A stretch of 18,020 nucleotides of DNA from Candidatus Hydrogenedentota bacterium. Its GTDB lineage: Bacteria; Hydrogenedentota; Hydrogenedentia; Hydrogenedentales; SLHB01. The DNA lies in contig DAOLNV010000095.1 of assembly GCA_035416745.1 (NCBI GenBank), forward strand, positions 1 to 18,020. The letters run 5' to 3'. A program made the translations under genes and the position numbers. The notes under the pieces are model-generated. The model ran no database searches, was not told where the DNA came from, and was given only the letters and a program-made list of their open reading frames with translations. Shown here piece after piece: positions 1 to 7,435 of this stretch (the stretch's first letter is position 1; each line of letters opens with the position of its first letter).

Positions 1-46
1 CAACGATGCCGTTTCAGATACTTCTATTGTGAGGCAATTCGGGGTC

Positions 47-75
47 TTGACTTTTAGGGGAAATCGTGTTATCCA
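47..75 (+). promoter_or_regulatory. Weak candidate sigma-70-type promoter for the hydrogenase operon
   Basis: TTGACT (47-52) is followed after 17 bases by TATCCA (70-75). The -35 box matches consensus at five of six positions, the -10 box at only three. It would give a leader of about 250 bases before the first start codon. This is the best pair I could see ahead of the operon, but such pairs occur by chance and the real promoter may lie outside the window. Confidence 0.2.
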
Positions 76-315
76 ATGGGCATGCGCACAGGAAGATGCG
101 GGCGGGAACGTGCAGGTGCAGCATGGGGCCGTCCGGCGGCCACCTATGTATGTATGGCCCGCGGCAGGCGCATGGGCGCTAAGTCGTAAGTGTTACTTTC
201 TGTCCGAATGAGGGCTCGTATAGGCCTCTTTTGAAGCATACCCCTGTTATTGCAAGGGCAATTCTCTGAGATCGTTCCTCACGGCAGCGAGGTCCAACGA
301 GGGATAGGGCCTCGC

Positions 316-320
316 GGGGA
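316..320 (+). promoter_or_regulatory. Ribosome binding site supporting the GTG start at 329
   Basis: GGGGA lies 8 bases before GTG at 329. It favours this GTG over the out-of-frame ATG at 324, which is only 3 bases from the site. Confidence 0.45.
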
Positions 321-328
321 GCAATGGG

Positions 329-1357
329 GTGTGTCGCTTCATTACAAAGCACGGGCTTGGCGCATTATTGCGGGCAGCGGCGGGGAAGTATGACGTCTTT
401 GTCCCTGCCCAGCGGGAAGGCCGCGGCGTTTACACGCGGCTTTCCAGCAACGGCGCTGCGGTTGAGACTGGGCCCGTAAGGACCGTCGATCCGCTCAAGG
501 CTTTCTTTGTCAAACCCCGCGAGTGCGTTGCCGAAGGCTTTTCCCCCGTCCCGCCTCTAACCGAAAACCGTCCCCTTTGTGTAGTTGGGGTGAAAGCCTG
601 CGACCTGAAAGGGTTTCGGATACAGGACTTCGTTTTTGCCGGCGAGGAGTTCAGGGACCCTTTCTATTGCCGCGCGCGCAACGAGAGCCTGATCATCAGT
701 TCCGACTGCACCAGCGCGCTCGACACGTGTTTCTGTGAGGCGTTCGATGAAAGGCCGTATCCCCGGGGCGATTTCGACTTGAACCTCTCGCCTGTGGACG
801 GCGGCTACGTGGTCGAGATGGGCTCGGAAAAAGGCGCCGCACTGATCGCGTCGTGCCCCGGCGCTGCTGCTGAGGCCGCTCAAGGCCAAACGGAAGCGCG
901 CGACAGACAACGGGACGAGGTGTCGGCCAAGGTCCGGCGGAACCTGAAGGAATTTCAGGTGCCCAGCCAGCAAGCGCTGGCGGAAAGCGTCGAGCGCCAT
1001 TACGAAAGCACGGTATGGAAAGAAGAGGCCGAGACCTGCGTGGAGTGCGGCGCCTGCAACACGATCTGCCCCACATGCCATTGCTTCCTTCTGTACGACC
1101 AGAAAGACGCGGCGCGAATGGTCCGCTTTCGTGCCTGGGACTCCTGCCTGATGAAAGGGTTCGCCCGTGTTGCGGGGGGGGCCAATCCGCGCCGCGAGCT
1201 GAGCCAGCGATTGCGGAACCGCTTCGAGAAGAAGTTCTCGTTTTTCCCCAAAGTGGCCGGTGAGTATGCGTGCACGGGCTGCGGGCGATGCATATCCGCG
1301 TGCCCTGGGAAGATTGACATACGCAGGGTCATGAAACGGTTGTCAGAACATGTGTAG
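329..1357 (+). CDS. HydB/AsrA-like 4Fe-4S dicluster electron-transfer subunit
   Basis: This 342-residue cytoplasmic iron-sulfur protein resembles the beta subunit of Pyrococcus-type soluble hydrogenases (HydB) and anaerobic sulfite reductase subunit A. The C-terminal third holds two cysteine sets: C237-x2-C240-x2-C243-x3-C247-P and C315-x2-C318-x2-C321-x3-C325-P, each fitting a [4Fe-4S] cluster. The middle carries family cysteines in KACDLKGF (C91) and C127...C134-F-C136, possibly further ligands. In the family this subunit passes electrons between the flavoprotein partner and the catalytic part, and that partner gene follows with an 8-base overlap. The start is GTG at 329, chosen because GGGGA lies 8 bases upstream (316-320) and the similarity begins at once. 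An ATG at 324 is out of frame. Family assignment is firm; partner specificity is inferred from context. Confidence 0.9.
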   Translation: MCRFITKHGLGALLRAAAGKYDVFVPAQREGRGVYTRLSSNGAAVETGPVRTVDPLKAFFVKPRECVAEGFSPVPPLTENRPLCVVGVKACDLKGFRIQDFVFAGEEFRDPFYCRARNESLIISSDCTSALDTCFCEAFDERPYPRGDFDLNLSPVDGGYVVEMGSEKGAALIASCPGAAAEAAQGQTEARDRQRDEVSAKVRRNLKEFQVPSQQALAESVERHYESTVWKEEAETCVECGACNTICPTCHCFLLYDQKDAARMVRFRAWDSCLMKGFARVAGGANPRRELSQRLRNRFEKKFSFFPKVAGEYACTGCGRCISACPGKIDIRRVMKRLSEHV

Positions 1358-2174
1358 CAACGGCAATCCATACCGGCTTATCCGGACGCAGGTCCTTGAG
1401 GTCACGACCGAGACACCGACTATAAAGACGTTCCGGTTGAAGCCGGACGAGGAAATCCGTTTTCAGGCGGGTCAGTTTATCGATCTGACCGTGCCGGGCG
1501 CGGGTGAAGCCCCCTTCACGCCATCCTCGCGCGCTTCCGATACCGCCGAGATCGCGGTGAGTGTGATGCGCGTCGGGAAGGTGACCGCGCAGATACATGC
1601 CCTGAAAGCGGGGGACATTGTCGGGCTGCGCGGGCCCTACGGTTCAGCGTACCCGCTGGACGAGTTTGCGGGCAGGGAGGTACTCGTGGTGGGCGGCGGC
1701 TGCGGGTTTGCCCCGCTGCGCAGCCTGATGTATTCGCTTTTCGACATGTCCGGCCAGTTCAAACGCCTCTTCTTCCGGGGCGGATGCCGCAAGCCGGGCG
1801 AATTACTCTACCGTGACGAAATGAAATCATGGGGCGAGCGCGATGATCTGGACCTGCTCCTCACCGTTGACGAGGGAGATGAGACCTGGGACGGCCGCGT
1901 CGGCCTCGTGACGGCGATCCTTGACGACGTCCCCATGAATTTCACCAAGGGCGTGGCAATTGTCTGCGGCCCTCCCATCATGATGAAGTTTGCGACGCAG
2001 AAAGTGCTGGCGATGGGGTTCCGGCCGGAGAACATCTTTCTTTCCATGGAAAAGAACATGTCATGCGGGATTGGCAAATGCGGCCACTGCCGGCTGGGCG
2101 TGTATTACTGCTGCAAAGACGGGCCGGTGTTCCGCTACAGCCAAATCCGTGATTTCCCGGGCATCTGGGAGTGA
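1350..2174 (+). CDS. HydG/AsrB-like FAD/NAD(P)-binding oxidoreductase subunit with 2Fe-2S site
   Basis: This 274-residue flavoprotein belongs to the ferredoxin-NADP reductase superfamily, in the branch of hydrogenase gamma subunits, AsrB and dihydroorotate dehydrogenase electron-transfer subunits. Residues 1-105 form the flavin-binding barrel, with PFTPSS (55-60) where the flavin-binding motif sits and RGPYG at 94-98. Residues 106-230 form the nucleotide-binding domain, with VVGGGCGFAPLRS (113-125) and CGPPIMM (206-212). The C-terminal segment has C239-x4-C244-x2-C247 and C254/C255, the usual [2Fe-2S] pattern. Its role is to exchange electrons between NAD(P)(H) and iron-sulfur clusters. The ATG overlaps the preceding gene by 8 bases, so the two are probably translationally coupled partners. 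NAD versus NADP preference cannot be read here. Confidence 0.9.
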   Translation: MCSNGNPYRLIRTQVLEVTTETPTIKTFRLKPDEEIRFQAGQFIDLTVPGAGEAPFTPSSRASDTAEIAVSVMRVGKVTAQIHALKAGDIVGLRGPYGSAYPLDEFAGREVLVVGGGCGFAPLRSLMYSLFDMSGQFKRLFFRGGCRKPGELLYRDEMKSWGERDDLDLLLTVDEGDETWDGRVGLVTAILDDVPMNFTKGVAIVCGPPIMMKFATQKVLAMGFRPENIFLSMEKNMSCGIGKCGHCRLGVYYCCKDGPVFRYSQIRDFPGIWE

Positions 2175-2182
2175 GGGCGGCG

Positions 2183-2734
2183 ATGCACACAAGCGCAGAA
2201 CAGCTTCATCACGGCAAACTCAACCTCAGCCCCACACCGGGCAACGGGCCGCGTCTCTATATTGACCTGGACGTGTGCGCCTCCAGGGACTGCGGCCTGT
2301 GCGAGGTGGAATGCAGCTACTTCTATCATCCTGGAAACAACGGCGTGGCTTCGCTGCTCGAATTGGCTACATTCAGCCTGGTGTGCCGCCGGTGCGACGA
2401 GCCCCATTGCGTGAATGCGTGCCCCCGCGAGGCGTTGGAACAACAGCCCGAAAAGAACAAGCTGCTCGTGCGGCACACCATGCGCTGCGTGAGCTGCCGG
2501 AGCTGTTCGCACGCGTGCCCCTACGGCACCATCTATCCCGAATACGTGGCGCCGGTAGCCCACAATTGCGATTTCTGCCTTGACCGGCGGGACCAGGACC
2601 GCCAGCCCCTGTGCGTCGCGACGTGCTCGCACGGCGCACTGGCGGTAAGGCCCGTCACCGAGCCGCTGGACGAAAACACGTTCCTGGTGGGCGACAATCT
2701 CATGGTCCATTCAACGCATTGGGAAAGGTTATAG
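2183..2734 (+). CDS. HycB/CooF-like ferredoxin subunit with four 4Fe-4S clusters
   Basis: This 183-residue protein carries sixteen cysteines in four sets: C32-x4-C-x2-C-x3-C44; C68-x2-C-x4-C-x3-C80; C102-x2-C-x2-C-x3-C112; and C129-x2-C-x11-C-x3-C148. This is the layout of HycB, HydN, CooF and other electron-transfer subunits of molybdopterin and hydrogenase enzymes. It probably wires the HydB/HydG-like pair to the hydrogenase core. The start is taken as ATG 2183, with a GAGG-like site just upstream. An in-frame GTG at 2171 overlapping the previous stop would add four residues and is less likely. It ends 6 bases before the NuoH-like gene. There is no signal peptide, so it acts on the cytoplasmic side. 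Confidence 0.9.
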   Translation: MHTSAEQLHHGKLNLSPTPGNGPRLYIDLDVCASRDCGLCEVECSYFYHPGNNGVASLLELATFSLVCRRCDEPHCVNACPREALEQQPEKNKLLVRHTMRCVSCRSCSHACPYGTIYPEYVAPVAHNCDFCLDRRDQDRQPLCVATCSHGALAVRPVTEPLDENTFLVGDNLMVHSTHWERL

Positions 2735-2740
2735 CCGGAT

Positions 2741-3667
2741 ATGTACGCTTACCCGCTGTATTTCGTGCTGTTCGGCCTTGTCCTGACCGCCGTGCTTGGG
2801 CTGCTCGCGAGTTGGCTGGACCGGAAAGTTACTGCGCGGGTTCAGTACCGGGTCGGCCCGCCAGTGCTTCAACCCGCGATCGACATCGTAAAACTCCTGG
2901 GCAAAGAGACCCTCATACCGGCGGGCGCTCACAAGCCGACGTTCCTGGCAGCCCCCCTGTTCAGTTTCGCCGGAGCGGCCGCCGTATCGACGTTGCTGTG
3001 GATCACGGTGGCACAACCATCGCGGGGCTTCGCGGGGGACGTGTTCGTGGCGCTCTATCTTTTCACTCTGCCTTCGCTGGGCATCATTCTCGGAGGCTTT
3101 GCCTCGGGCAATCCTGTCGCGAGCCTGGGCGCATCTCGCGAGATGAAGCTGATCCTCGCTTACGAATTGCCTTTCGTCATCGCGCTCTTTGTCCCCATCA
3201 TCCTGTCCGGATACGCCATACGGTTGCCGGAGCTCGCCGCATACCAGGCGGCTGAACGGGCGTTCGTGCTCCATCCCAGCGGTTTGCTGGCGTTTCTTGT
3301 CGCATTGCTGTGCACCCAGGCCAAGATGGGCCTGGTCCCCTTCGACGTGGCCGAGGCCGAAACGGAAATAACGGGAGGGCCGCTTATCGAGTACTCCGGT
3401 CCCGGTCTGGCCGTGTACCGGTTGAGCAAGAACATGCTCTTTATCGCGCTGCCGCTCTTTCTCGTCCTGATGTTTCTGGGCGGGATCCCGCTGAGCGCAT
3501 CCGGCATTGCATACGGTGTTCTGAAGCTGGTTCTCGTGATCGCGCTCCTGACGTTGATCCGCAACACGAATCCGCGCATCCGCATCGACCAGGCGATGTG
3601 CTTCTTCTGGGTCCCGGTCACTGGCGTGGCGCTCGCGGCCGTGGTGTTCGCCATGTTTGGCTGGTAA
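2741..3667 (+). CDS. mbhM: NuoH/MbhM-like membrane subunit of group 4 hydrogenase
   Basis: This 308-residue integral membrane protein of the complex I subunit 1 family (NuoH, EchB, HycD, MbhM) has about eight hydrophobic segments. It anchors the hydrogenase module and carries the conformational or proton link to the antiporter arm. Two conserved cytoplasmic stretches are clear: DRKVTARVQYRVGPP (27-41) and the acidic loop FDVAEAETEITGGPLIEYSG (201-220), whose glutamates belong to the so-called E-channel region of the family. Length agrees with group 4 hydrogenases and is shorter than many NuoH proteins. It lies between the electron-input genes and the NuoB-like gene, 18 bases from the latter. 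Confidence 0.93.
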   Translation: MYAYPLYFVLFGLVLTAVLGLLASWLDRKVTARVQYRVGPPVLQPAIDIVKLLGKETLIPAGAHKPTFLAAPLFSFAGAAAVSTLLWITVAQPSRGFAGDVFVALYLFTLPSLGIILGGFASGNPVASLGASREMKLILAYELPFVIALFVPIILSGYAIRLPELAAYQAAERAFVLHPSGLLAFLVALLCTQAKMGLVPFDVAEAETEITGGPLIEYSGPGLAVYRLSKNMLFIALPLFLVLMFLGGIPLSASGIAYGVLKLVLVIALLTLIRNTNPRIRIDQAMCFFWVPVTGVALAAVVFAMFGW

Positions 3668-3685
3668 CAGGGGGTAACGGGCAAA

Positions 3686-4111
3686 ATGGGCATGAAACTG
3701 CGCGCCTTGCTGAAGTCGCCGTGGGTATTCCACCTGTCGACGGGCAGCTGCAACAATTGCGATATCGAAGTCCTGGACTGCCTGACGCCCCGGTTCGATA
3801 TCGAACGCTTTGGCATACTCCTGGCCGGCAGCATCAAGCACGCCGATGTCTTGCTCATAACGGGGTCCTGCAACCGCCAATCGGCGGAGCGGCTCAAGCG
3901 CCTCTACGAGCAGGTCCCGAAACCCTGCCTCGTGGTTGCCATCGGGGAGTGCGCCATGTCGCGGGGCATGTTCATCGAAAGCTACAACTGCCCCCTGCCC
4001 CTCGACCACATCATCCCGGTTGACGCGTACATCCCGGGTTGTCCTCCGAAACCCGAAGCCATTATTGCCGGCGCGGTAAAACTCATCGAGAAAGTGGGAG
4101 CCGCCACATGA
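3686..4111 (+). CDS. mbhJ: [NiFe] hydrogenase small subunit, NuoB/MbhJ-like
   Basis: This 141-residue protein of the complex I 20 kDa family holds the cluster proximal to the NiFe site. Likely ligands are C22 and C25 (SCNNCD), C89 (GEC) and C119 (GCPP), as in Ech/Mbh/HycG small subunits; C32, C62, C81 and C102 are extra. It lacks the long C-terminal cluster domain and the Tat signal of periplasmic hydrogenases, so it acts on the cytoplasmic face. The start at 3686 (Met-Gly-Met-Lys) follows a G-rich stretch; ATG 3692 is an alternative two codons in. Its stop overlaps the next ATG (ATGA). Confidence 0.93.
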   Translation: MGMKLRALLKSPWVFHLSTGSCNNCDIEVLDCLTPRFDIERFGILLAGSIKHADVLLITGSCNRQSAERLKRLYEQVPKPCLVVAIGECAMSRGMFIESYNCPLPLDHIIPVDAYIPGCPPKPEAIIAGAVKLIEKVGAAT

Positions 4112-4581
4112 CCAGGGAACAAGCATTACAAGAAATCCGCGCGCGATTCGACGGCGTCATTCTGTCCATGTTCGACAAATCCCCCAGCCGCGTCTACATC
4201 GAGATCAAGCCAGAGGCGCTCGTTCCCGCGGCCAACTACATCTTTTGGGAGTTGGGGGCCCGGTTCAACATCGCCACGGGAGTCGACACAAGGACCCACA
4301 TCGAAATCCTCTATCACTTCATCATCGAGGAGATAAACCTGCTGGTGTCGCTCCGCGTGAAACTCGACCGTGACCGGCCCGTTATCGACTCTCTTACACC
4401 CTCGTTCGAAGCCGCCAACTGGGTCGAACGGGAAATCCACGAACTGCTCGGCGTCGAATTCAAAAACCACCCGGATATGCGGCGCCTCCTGCTGCCGGAA
4501 AACTGGCCCGAAGGCGTATACCCCCTGCGGCGCGACTACCAGGAGTGGGACAAGCAGGCGGTTCGGGACAGAGGTGTGTGA
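4108..4581 (+). CDS. mbhK: NuoC/MbhK-like 30 kDa-type hydrogenase subunit
   Basis: This 157-residue protein of the complex I 30 kDa (NuoC) family is a structural partner of the large subunit. The signature block is WVEREIHELLGVEFKNHPDM at 105-124, followed by LLLPENWPEGVYPLRRDY (127-144). The ATG at 4108 overlaps the preceding stop as ATGA; an upstream in-frame ATG at 4039 lies inside the previous gene and is not used here. As in Mbh, and unlike HycE, it is separate from the large subunit, which starts at the last base of this gene's stop codon. Confidence 0.92.
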   Translation: MTREQALQEIRARFDGVILSMFDKSPSRVYIEIKPEALVPAANYIFWELGARFNIATGVDTRTHIEILYHFIIEEINLLVSLRVKLDRDRPVIDSLTPSFEAANWVEREIHELLGVEFKNHPDMRRLLLPENWPEGVYPLRRDYQEWDKQAVRDRGV

Positions 4582-5771
4582 TGGCAAAAACGATCCTCCC
4601 CATAGGTCCCTATCATCCGCTTCAGGAAGAACCGGAGTTCTTCACCCTGACGGTCGAAGGCGAGCGCATTACCGATATCGACGTCCGGGTCGGATACAAC
4701 CACCGAGGTATCGAGAAGCTCTCGGAATCCAGGACGTTCGACCAGAGCACGTTCGTAATCGAGCGCATCTGCGGCATCTGCAGCACCAGCCATCCCTTCG
4801 CCTATACCCGCGCCGTGGAAGACATCTTTCCCATGGAAGTCCCGGAGAGGGCGAAGTACATCCGCACCATTATCGCGGAAGGCGAACGCATCCACTCGCA
4901 CCTGCTCTGGCTCGGTCTGGCCGGCCACTTTCTCGGCTACAACACCGTCTATATGTGGGCATGGAAGCTTCGTGAAGAGATCCTGGACGTCATGGAAATC
5001 CTGTCAGGTAACCGCAACAATTACGCGATGTTCAAGCCCGGAGGCGTTCGTCGCGATATCAAACCCGAGGACATTCCGGCAGCCCTGAAGAAGATCGACG
5101 CGATTGTGCCGACCCTCGAGATGCTCAAGAATGCCGTGATCGACGATCCGGTCCTACACGCCCGCACCAAGGGAGTCGGCATACTGAGCAAAGCCGACTC
5201 GATCCGTTACAGCGCGGTGGGACCCACCGCCCGGGCGTCAGGCGTGGCCCGCGACCTCCGGAAAAACTGCCCCTACGGCGCCTACGACAAGGTCGAGTGG
5301 GACATGATCGTCACCCAAAACGGCGACGTCTTCGACAAAGCCGTCGTGCGTATCCTGGAGACCTTCGAATCGATCAAGATTATCAAGGCCTGCCTCGAAC
5401 ACCTCCCCGAAGGCGAGATTGATGCAAACATCACCTCCGTGCCGCCCGGAGAAGGCATCGGCCACATCGAAGCGCCGCGTGGAGAGACGTTTCATTATGT
5501 CCGCAGCGACGGAACGAATCGCCCCGTGCGCCACAAGGTCCGCGCCCCCACGTACATGAATCTTCCCACATTCAAGGCGACGATTGTGGGGGAGACGCTA
5601 TCCGACGCCACCATCATCCTGGCGTCCATCGACCCGTGCTATTGCTGCACCGAGCGCATGGCCGTGCGCGATGAAACAGGGCGGAAACTGCTGCACGGCC
5701 AGGACTTGGTGCGCTTGTCCCGGGAGAAAACGGAGCGCATTCGCCGCGAAATGGGTGTTGAACCGCAATGA
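4581..5771 (+). CDS. mbhL: [NiFe] hydrogenase large (catalytic) subunit, NuoD/MbhL-like
   Basis: This 396-residue protein reduces protons or oxidises H2 at a NiFe(CN)2CO site. Both ligand motifs are intact: RICGIC (C64, C67) near the N-terminus and DPCYCCTER (C353 and C356 as ligands, at 5637-5648) near the C-terminus. Complex I NuoD lacks these cysteines, so this is a true group 4 hydrogenase. C355, between the two ligands, is unusual because related enzymes normally carry Ser or another small residue there. In HycE the peptidase HycI cuts between Arg and Met after this motif. Here R359-M360 sits at the same place, which would remove 37 residues. ATG 4581 shares its first base with the preceding TGA; the open frame further upstream lies in the NuoC-like gene. 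Confidence 0.95.
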   Translation: MAKTILPIGPYHPLQEEPEFFTLTVEGERITDIDVRVGYNHRGIEKLSESRTFDQSTFVIERICGICSTSHPFAYTRAVEDIFPMEVPERAKYIRTIIAEGERIHSHLLWLGLAGHFLGYNTVYMWAWKLREEILDVMEILSGNRNNYAMFKPGGVRRDIKPEDIPAALKKIDAIVPTLEMLKNAVIDDPVLHARTKGVGILSKADSIRYSAVGPTARASGVARDLRKNCPYGAYDKVEWDMIVTQNGDVFDKAVVRILETFESIKIIKACLEHLPEGEIDANITSVPPGEGIGHIEAPRGETFHYVRSDGTNRPVRHKVRAPTYMNLPTFKATIVGETLSDATIILASIDPCYCCTERMAVRDETGRKLLHGQDLVRLSREKTERIRREMGVEPQ

Positions 5772-7435
5772 ACGAGCTGGAACCGTACTTCAGACTGGAT
5801 TGGCTGTCCGGCAGCGTGGCCGCTTTCGTTGCCGGCTACACCGTGTTGACGCTCGTGTATTCAATGGGCTACATGCAGGGACGCCATGCCCAAGGCCGCT
5901 ACTACGGCTATATCCTGCTGACGTGCATCCTGTCGATTGCGGCCGCCTTTGCGGATAATCTGGTCTTGTTCGTGACCTGCTGGGGGTTACTGGGGCTGCT
6001 GCTATACCTGCTCACCAACCTCGGAGAATCCCCGGGCGCGGCGAAAACGGCGAAGAAGACGTTTATCATCATCGGCGGCACGGACAGCCTCATGATCCTC
6101 GGTCTTGCGCTTGCCTGGAGCCTCGGCGGCCGGCCGTCGCTCTTCCACCTTCGAATGACGGCCCTCGACATTCCGATTGTCTCCCCGGCTGCCGTGATGG
6201 CCTATCTCTGCCTGCTGTCCGGCGCGCTGGCCAAAGCGGGCGCCATGCCGTTCCACACATGGGTGCCCGATACCGCGCAGGATGCCCCCCTGCCGGTGGC
6301 GGCTTTCCTCCCGGCTTCCCTGGATAAACTCCTCGGCATCTACCTTCTCGTGCGCCTGAACGTGGACATATTCGTCCTCACAAAAGGGCTCTACACATTC
6401 CTCATGTTGTTGGGGAGTTTCACCATAGTTGCTGCCGTCATGATGGCGCTCGTTCAGCACGACATGCGGCGTCTGCTGGGATATCATGCCGTCAGCCAGG
6501 TGGGGTATATGATTCTGGGCATCGGCACAGGCACGCCCCTGGGAATCGCCGGCGGGCTCTTCCACATGTTCAACAATACCCTCTACAAGAGTTGCCTGTT
6601 CTTTTCCGGCGGCGCCGTCACCCGCGAAGCACGGACCGATGACCTCGATGAACTCGGCGGCTATGCCCATGCCATGCCCATAACCTATACCACCTTCCTG
6701 ATAGCCGCCCTGGCTATCTCCGGCATCCCGCCGCTGAACGGCTTCGTCTCGAAGTGGATGATCTACCAGAGCCTGGCCGCAATCGGCCGTGATGGCGGGT
6801 GGCTCTGGATGCTTTGTCTCGCGTCCGCGCTGTTCGGGAGTGTCTTGACCTTGGCCAGTTTCATGAAGCTCATCCACGCCATCTTCCTGGCCCGGCCCGC
6901 CCGCAAGATCGAAGGAAACAAAGAAACGTCTCTTCTGCTGTTGGCGCCCCATGTCATCCTGGCCGGTCTGTGCGTCCTCTTCGGGGTGTTCGCGTTTCAA
7001 ATACCCTTGGGCGGATTCATCGGGCCCGCCGTAGGCATGCCCATTGACTACCCGGGCGACTGGCATACCCTCGCGGGCGCGTTGCTCTTGCTCGCCGGGT
7101 TCGGCGCGGGCGCTGTGCTTTACGTTTTCGGAACAGCCCTGAGGACGCGAACCGTCGAGCCTTTCGTTGGCGGGGAAGTGCTGGAAAAACAGCCTGCGAT
7201 GCGGATGTCCGGCGTCGAATTCTACAAAACCGTTGAAGAAGCGCCTCTTCTCCATCGGACCTATCGCGCCGCGTCTCAAAAGCTGTTCGATCTTTATGAG
7301 CTGGGTTCGCGCGCCACATTCGGCATCAGCAGATTGTTCTCAGAAATTCACAACGGCGAACTGCCGTACTACCTGGCGTGGTGCATCCTGGGGATGGTCG
7401 TGCTGTTCTTCGTGCTGCTGGGAGGAAGCCTATGA
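5768..7435 (+). CDS. NuoL/MrpA-N-like antiporter subunit, N-terminally short, with C-terminal lateral-helix region
   Basis: This 555-residue member of the proton-conducting transporter family (NuoL, HyfB, MrpA N-terminal half) keeps the TM7 lysine in ALAKAGAMPFHTWVPD (K156), K187 in SLDKLLG, the DMRRLLGYHAVSQVGYM motif (232-248) and the TM12-type lysine in NGFVSKW (K329). Three oddities stand out. It begins near TM3 of NuoL, so about two N-terminal helices are missing. The TM5 glutamate is replaced by glycine (CWGLLGLLLY, G73). After about residue 460 comes a FVGGE motif, then some 65 polar or amphipathic residues and a final membrane helix (534-553), resembling the NuoL/MbhI lateral helix. 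ATGA overlaps link it to both neighbours. Together with the next gene it makes up the two halves of MrpA. Confidence 0.88.
   Translation: MNELEPYFRLDWLSGSVAAFVAGYTVLTLVYSMGYMQGRHAQGRYYGYILLTCILSIAAAFADNLVLFVTCWGLLGLLLYLLTNLGESPGAAKTAKKTFIIIGGTDSLMILGLALAWSLGGRPSLFHLRMTALDIPIVSPAAVMAYLCLLSGALAKAGAMPFHTWVPDTAQDAPLPVAAFLPASLDKLLGIYLLVRLNVDIFVLTKGLYTFLMLLGSFTIVAAVMMALVQHDMRRLLGYHAVSQVGYMILGIGTGTPLGIAGGLFHMFNNTLYKSCLFFSGGAVTREARTDDLDELGGYAHAMPITYTTFLIAALAISGIPPLNGFVSKWMIYQSLAAIGRDGGWLWMLCLASALFGSVLTLASFMKLIHAIFLARPARKIEGNKETSLLLLAPHVILAGLCVLFGVFAFQIPLGGFIGPAVGMPIDYPGDWHTLAGALLLLAGFGAGAVLYVFGTALRTRTVEPFVGGEVLEKQPAMRMSGVEFYKTVEEAPLLHRTYRAASQKLFDLYELGSRATFGISRLFSEIHNGELPYYLAWCILGMVVLFFVLLGGSL

Larger units (their letters stand above)
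1..328. other. Operon leader / intergenic region without a convincing gene
   Basis: No convincing coding region is visible. One frame is open from base 2 to a stop at 209-211, but its translation has no recognisable family and an odd composition. It could be the tail of an upstream gene, though nothing supports that. A TTGACT hexamer at 47-52 stands 17 bases before TATCCA at 70-75, a weak sigma-70-like pair. Just before the first gene, short complementary arms (CCTC 277-280, CGAGG 288-292, CGAGG 298-302, CCTCG 310-314) can form alternative hairpins next to the GGGGA ribosome site at 316-320. The operon promoter is probably here or further upstream. Confidence 0.5.

Noticed and set aside
29..211. 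Small plus-strand gene of 60 codons (frame open from base 2)
   Set aside because: No ribosome site, no recognisable family, odd composition; kept only as a remark in the leader entry.
208..236. Rho-independent terminator (GAGG...CCTC followed by TTTT)
   Set aside because: The stem has only four to five pairs with a bulge and a long loop; too weak to call.
324..479. Alternative ATG at 324 giving a 51-residue peptide overlapping the first gene
   Set aside because: It is out of frame with the conserved protein and only 3 bases from the GGGGA site; GTG 329 has better spacing.
2729..4126. 465-codon open frame on the minus strand
   Set aside because: It lies opposite three well-conserved hydrogenase genes and its translation is low-complexity and charged, typical of antisense frames in GC-rich DNA.
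6002..7279. 425-codon open frame on the minus strand
   Set aside because: It is antisense to the NuoL-like gene, and its Glu/Gln/His-rich composition has no family features.
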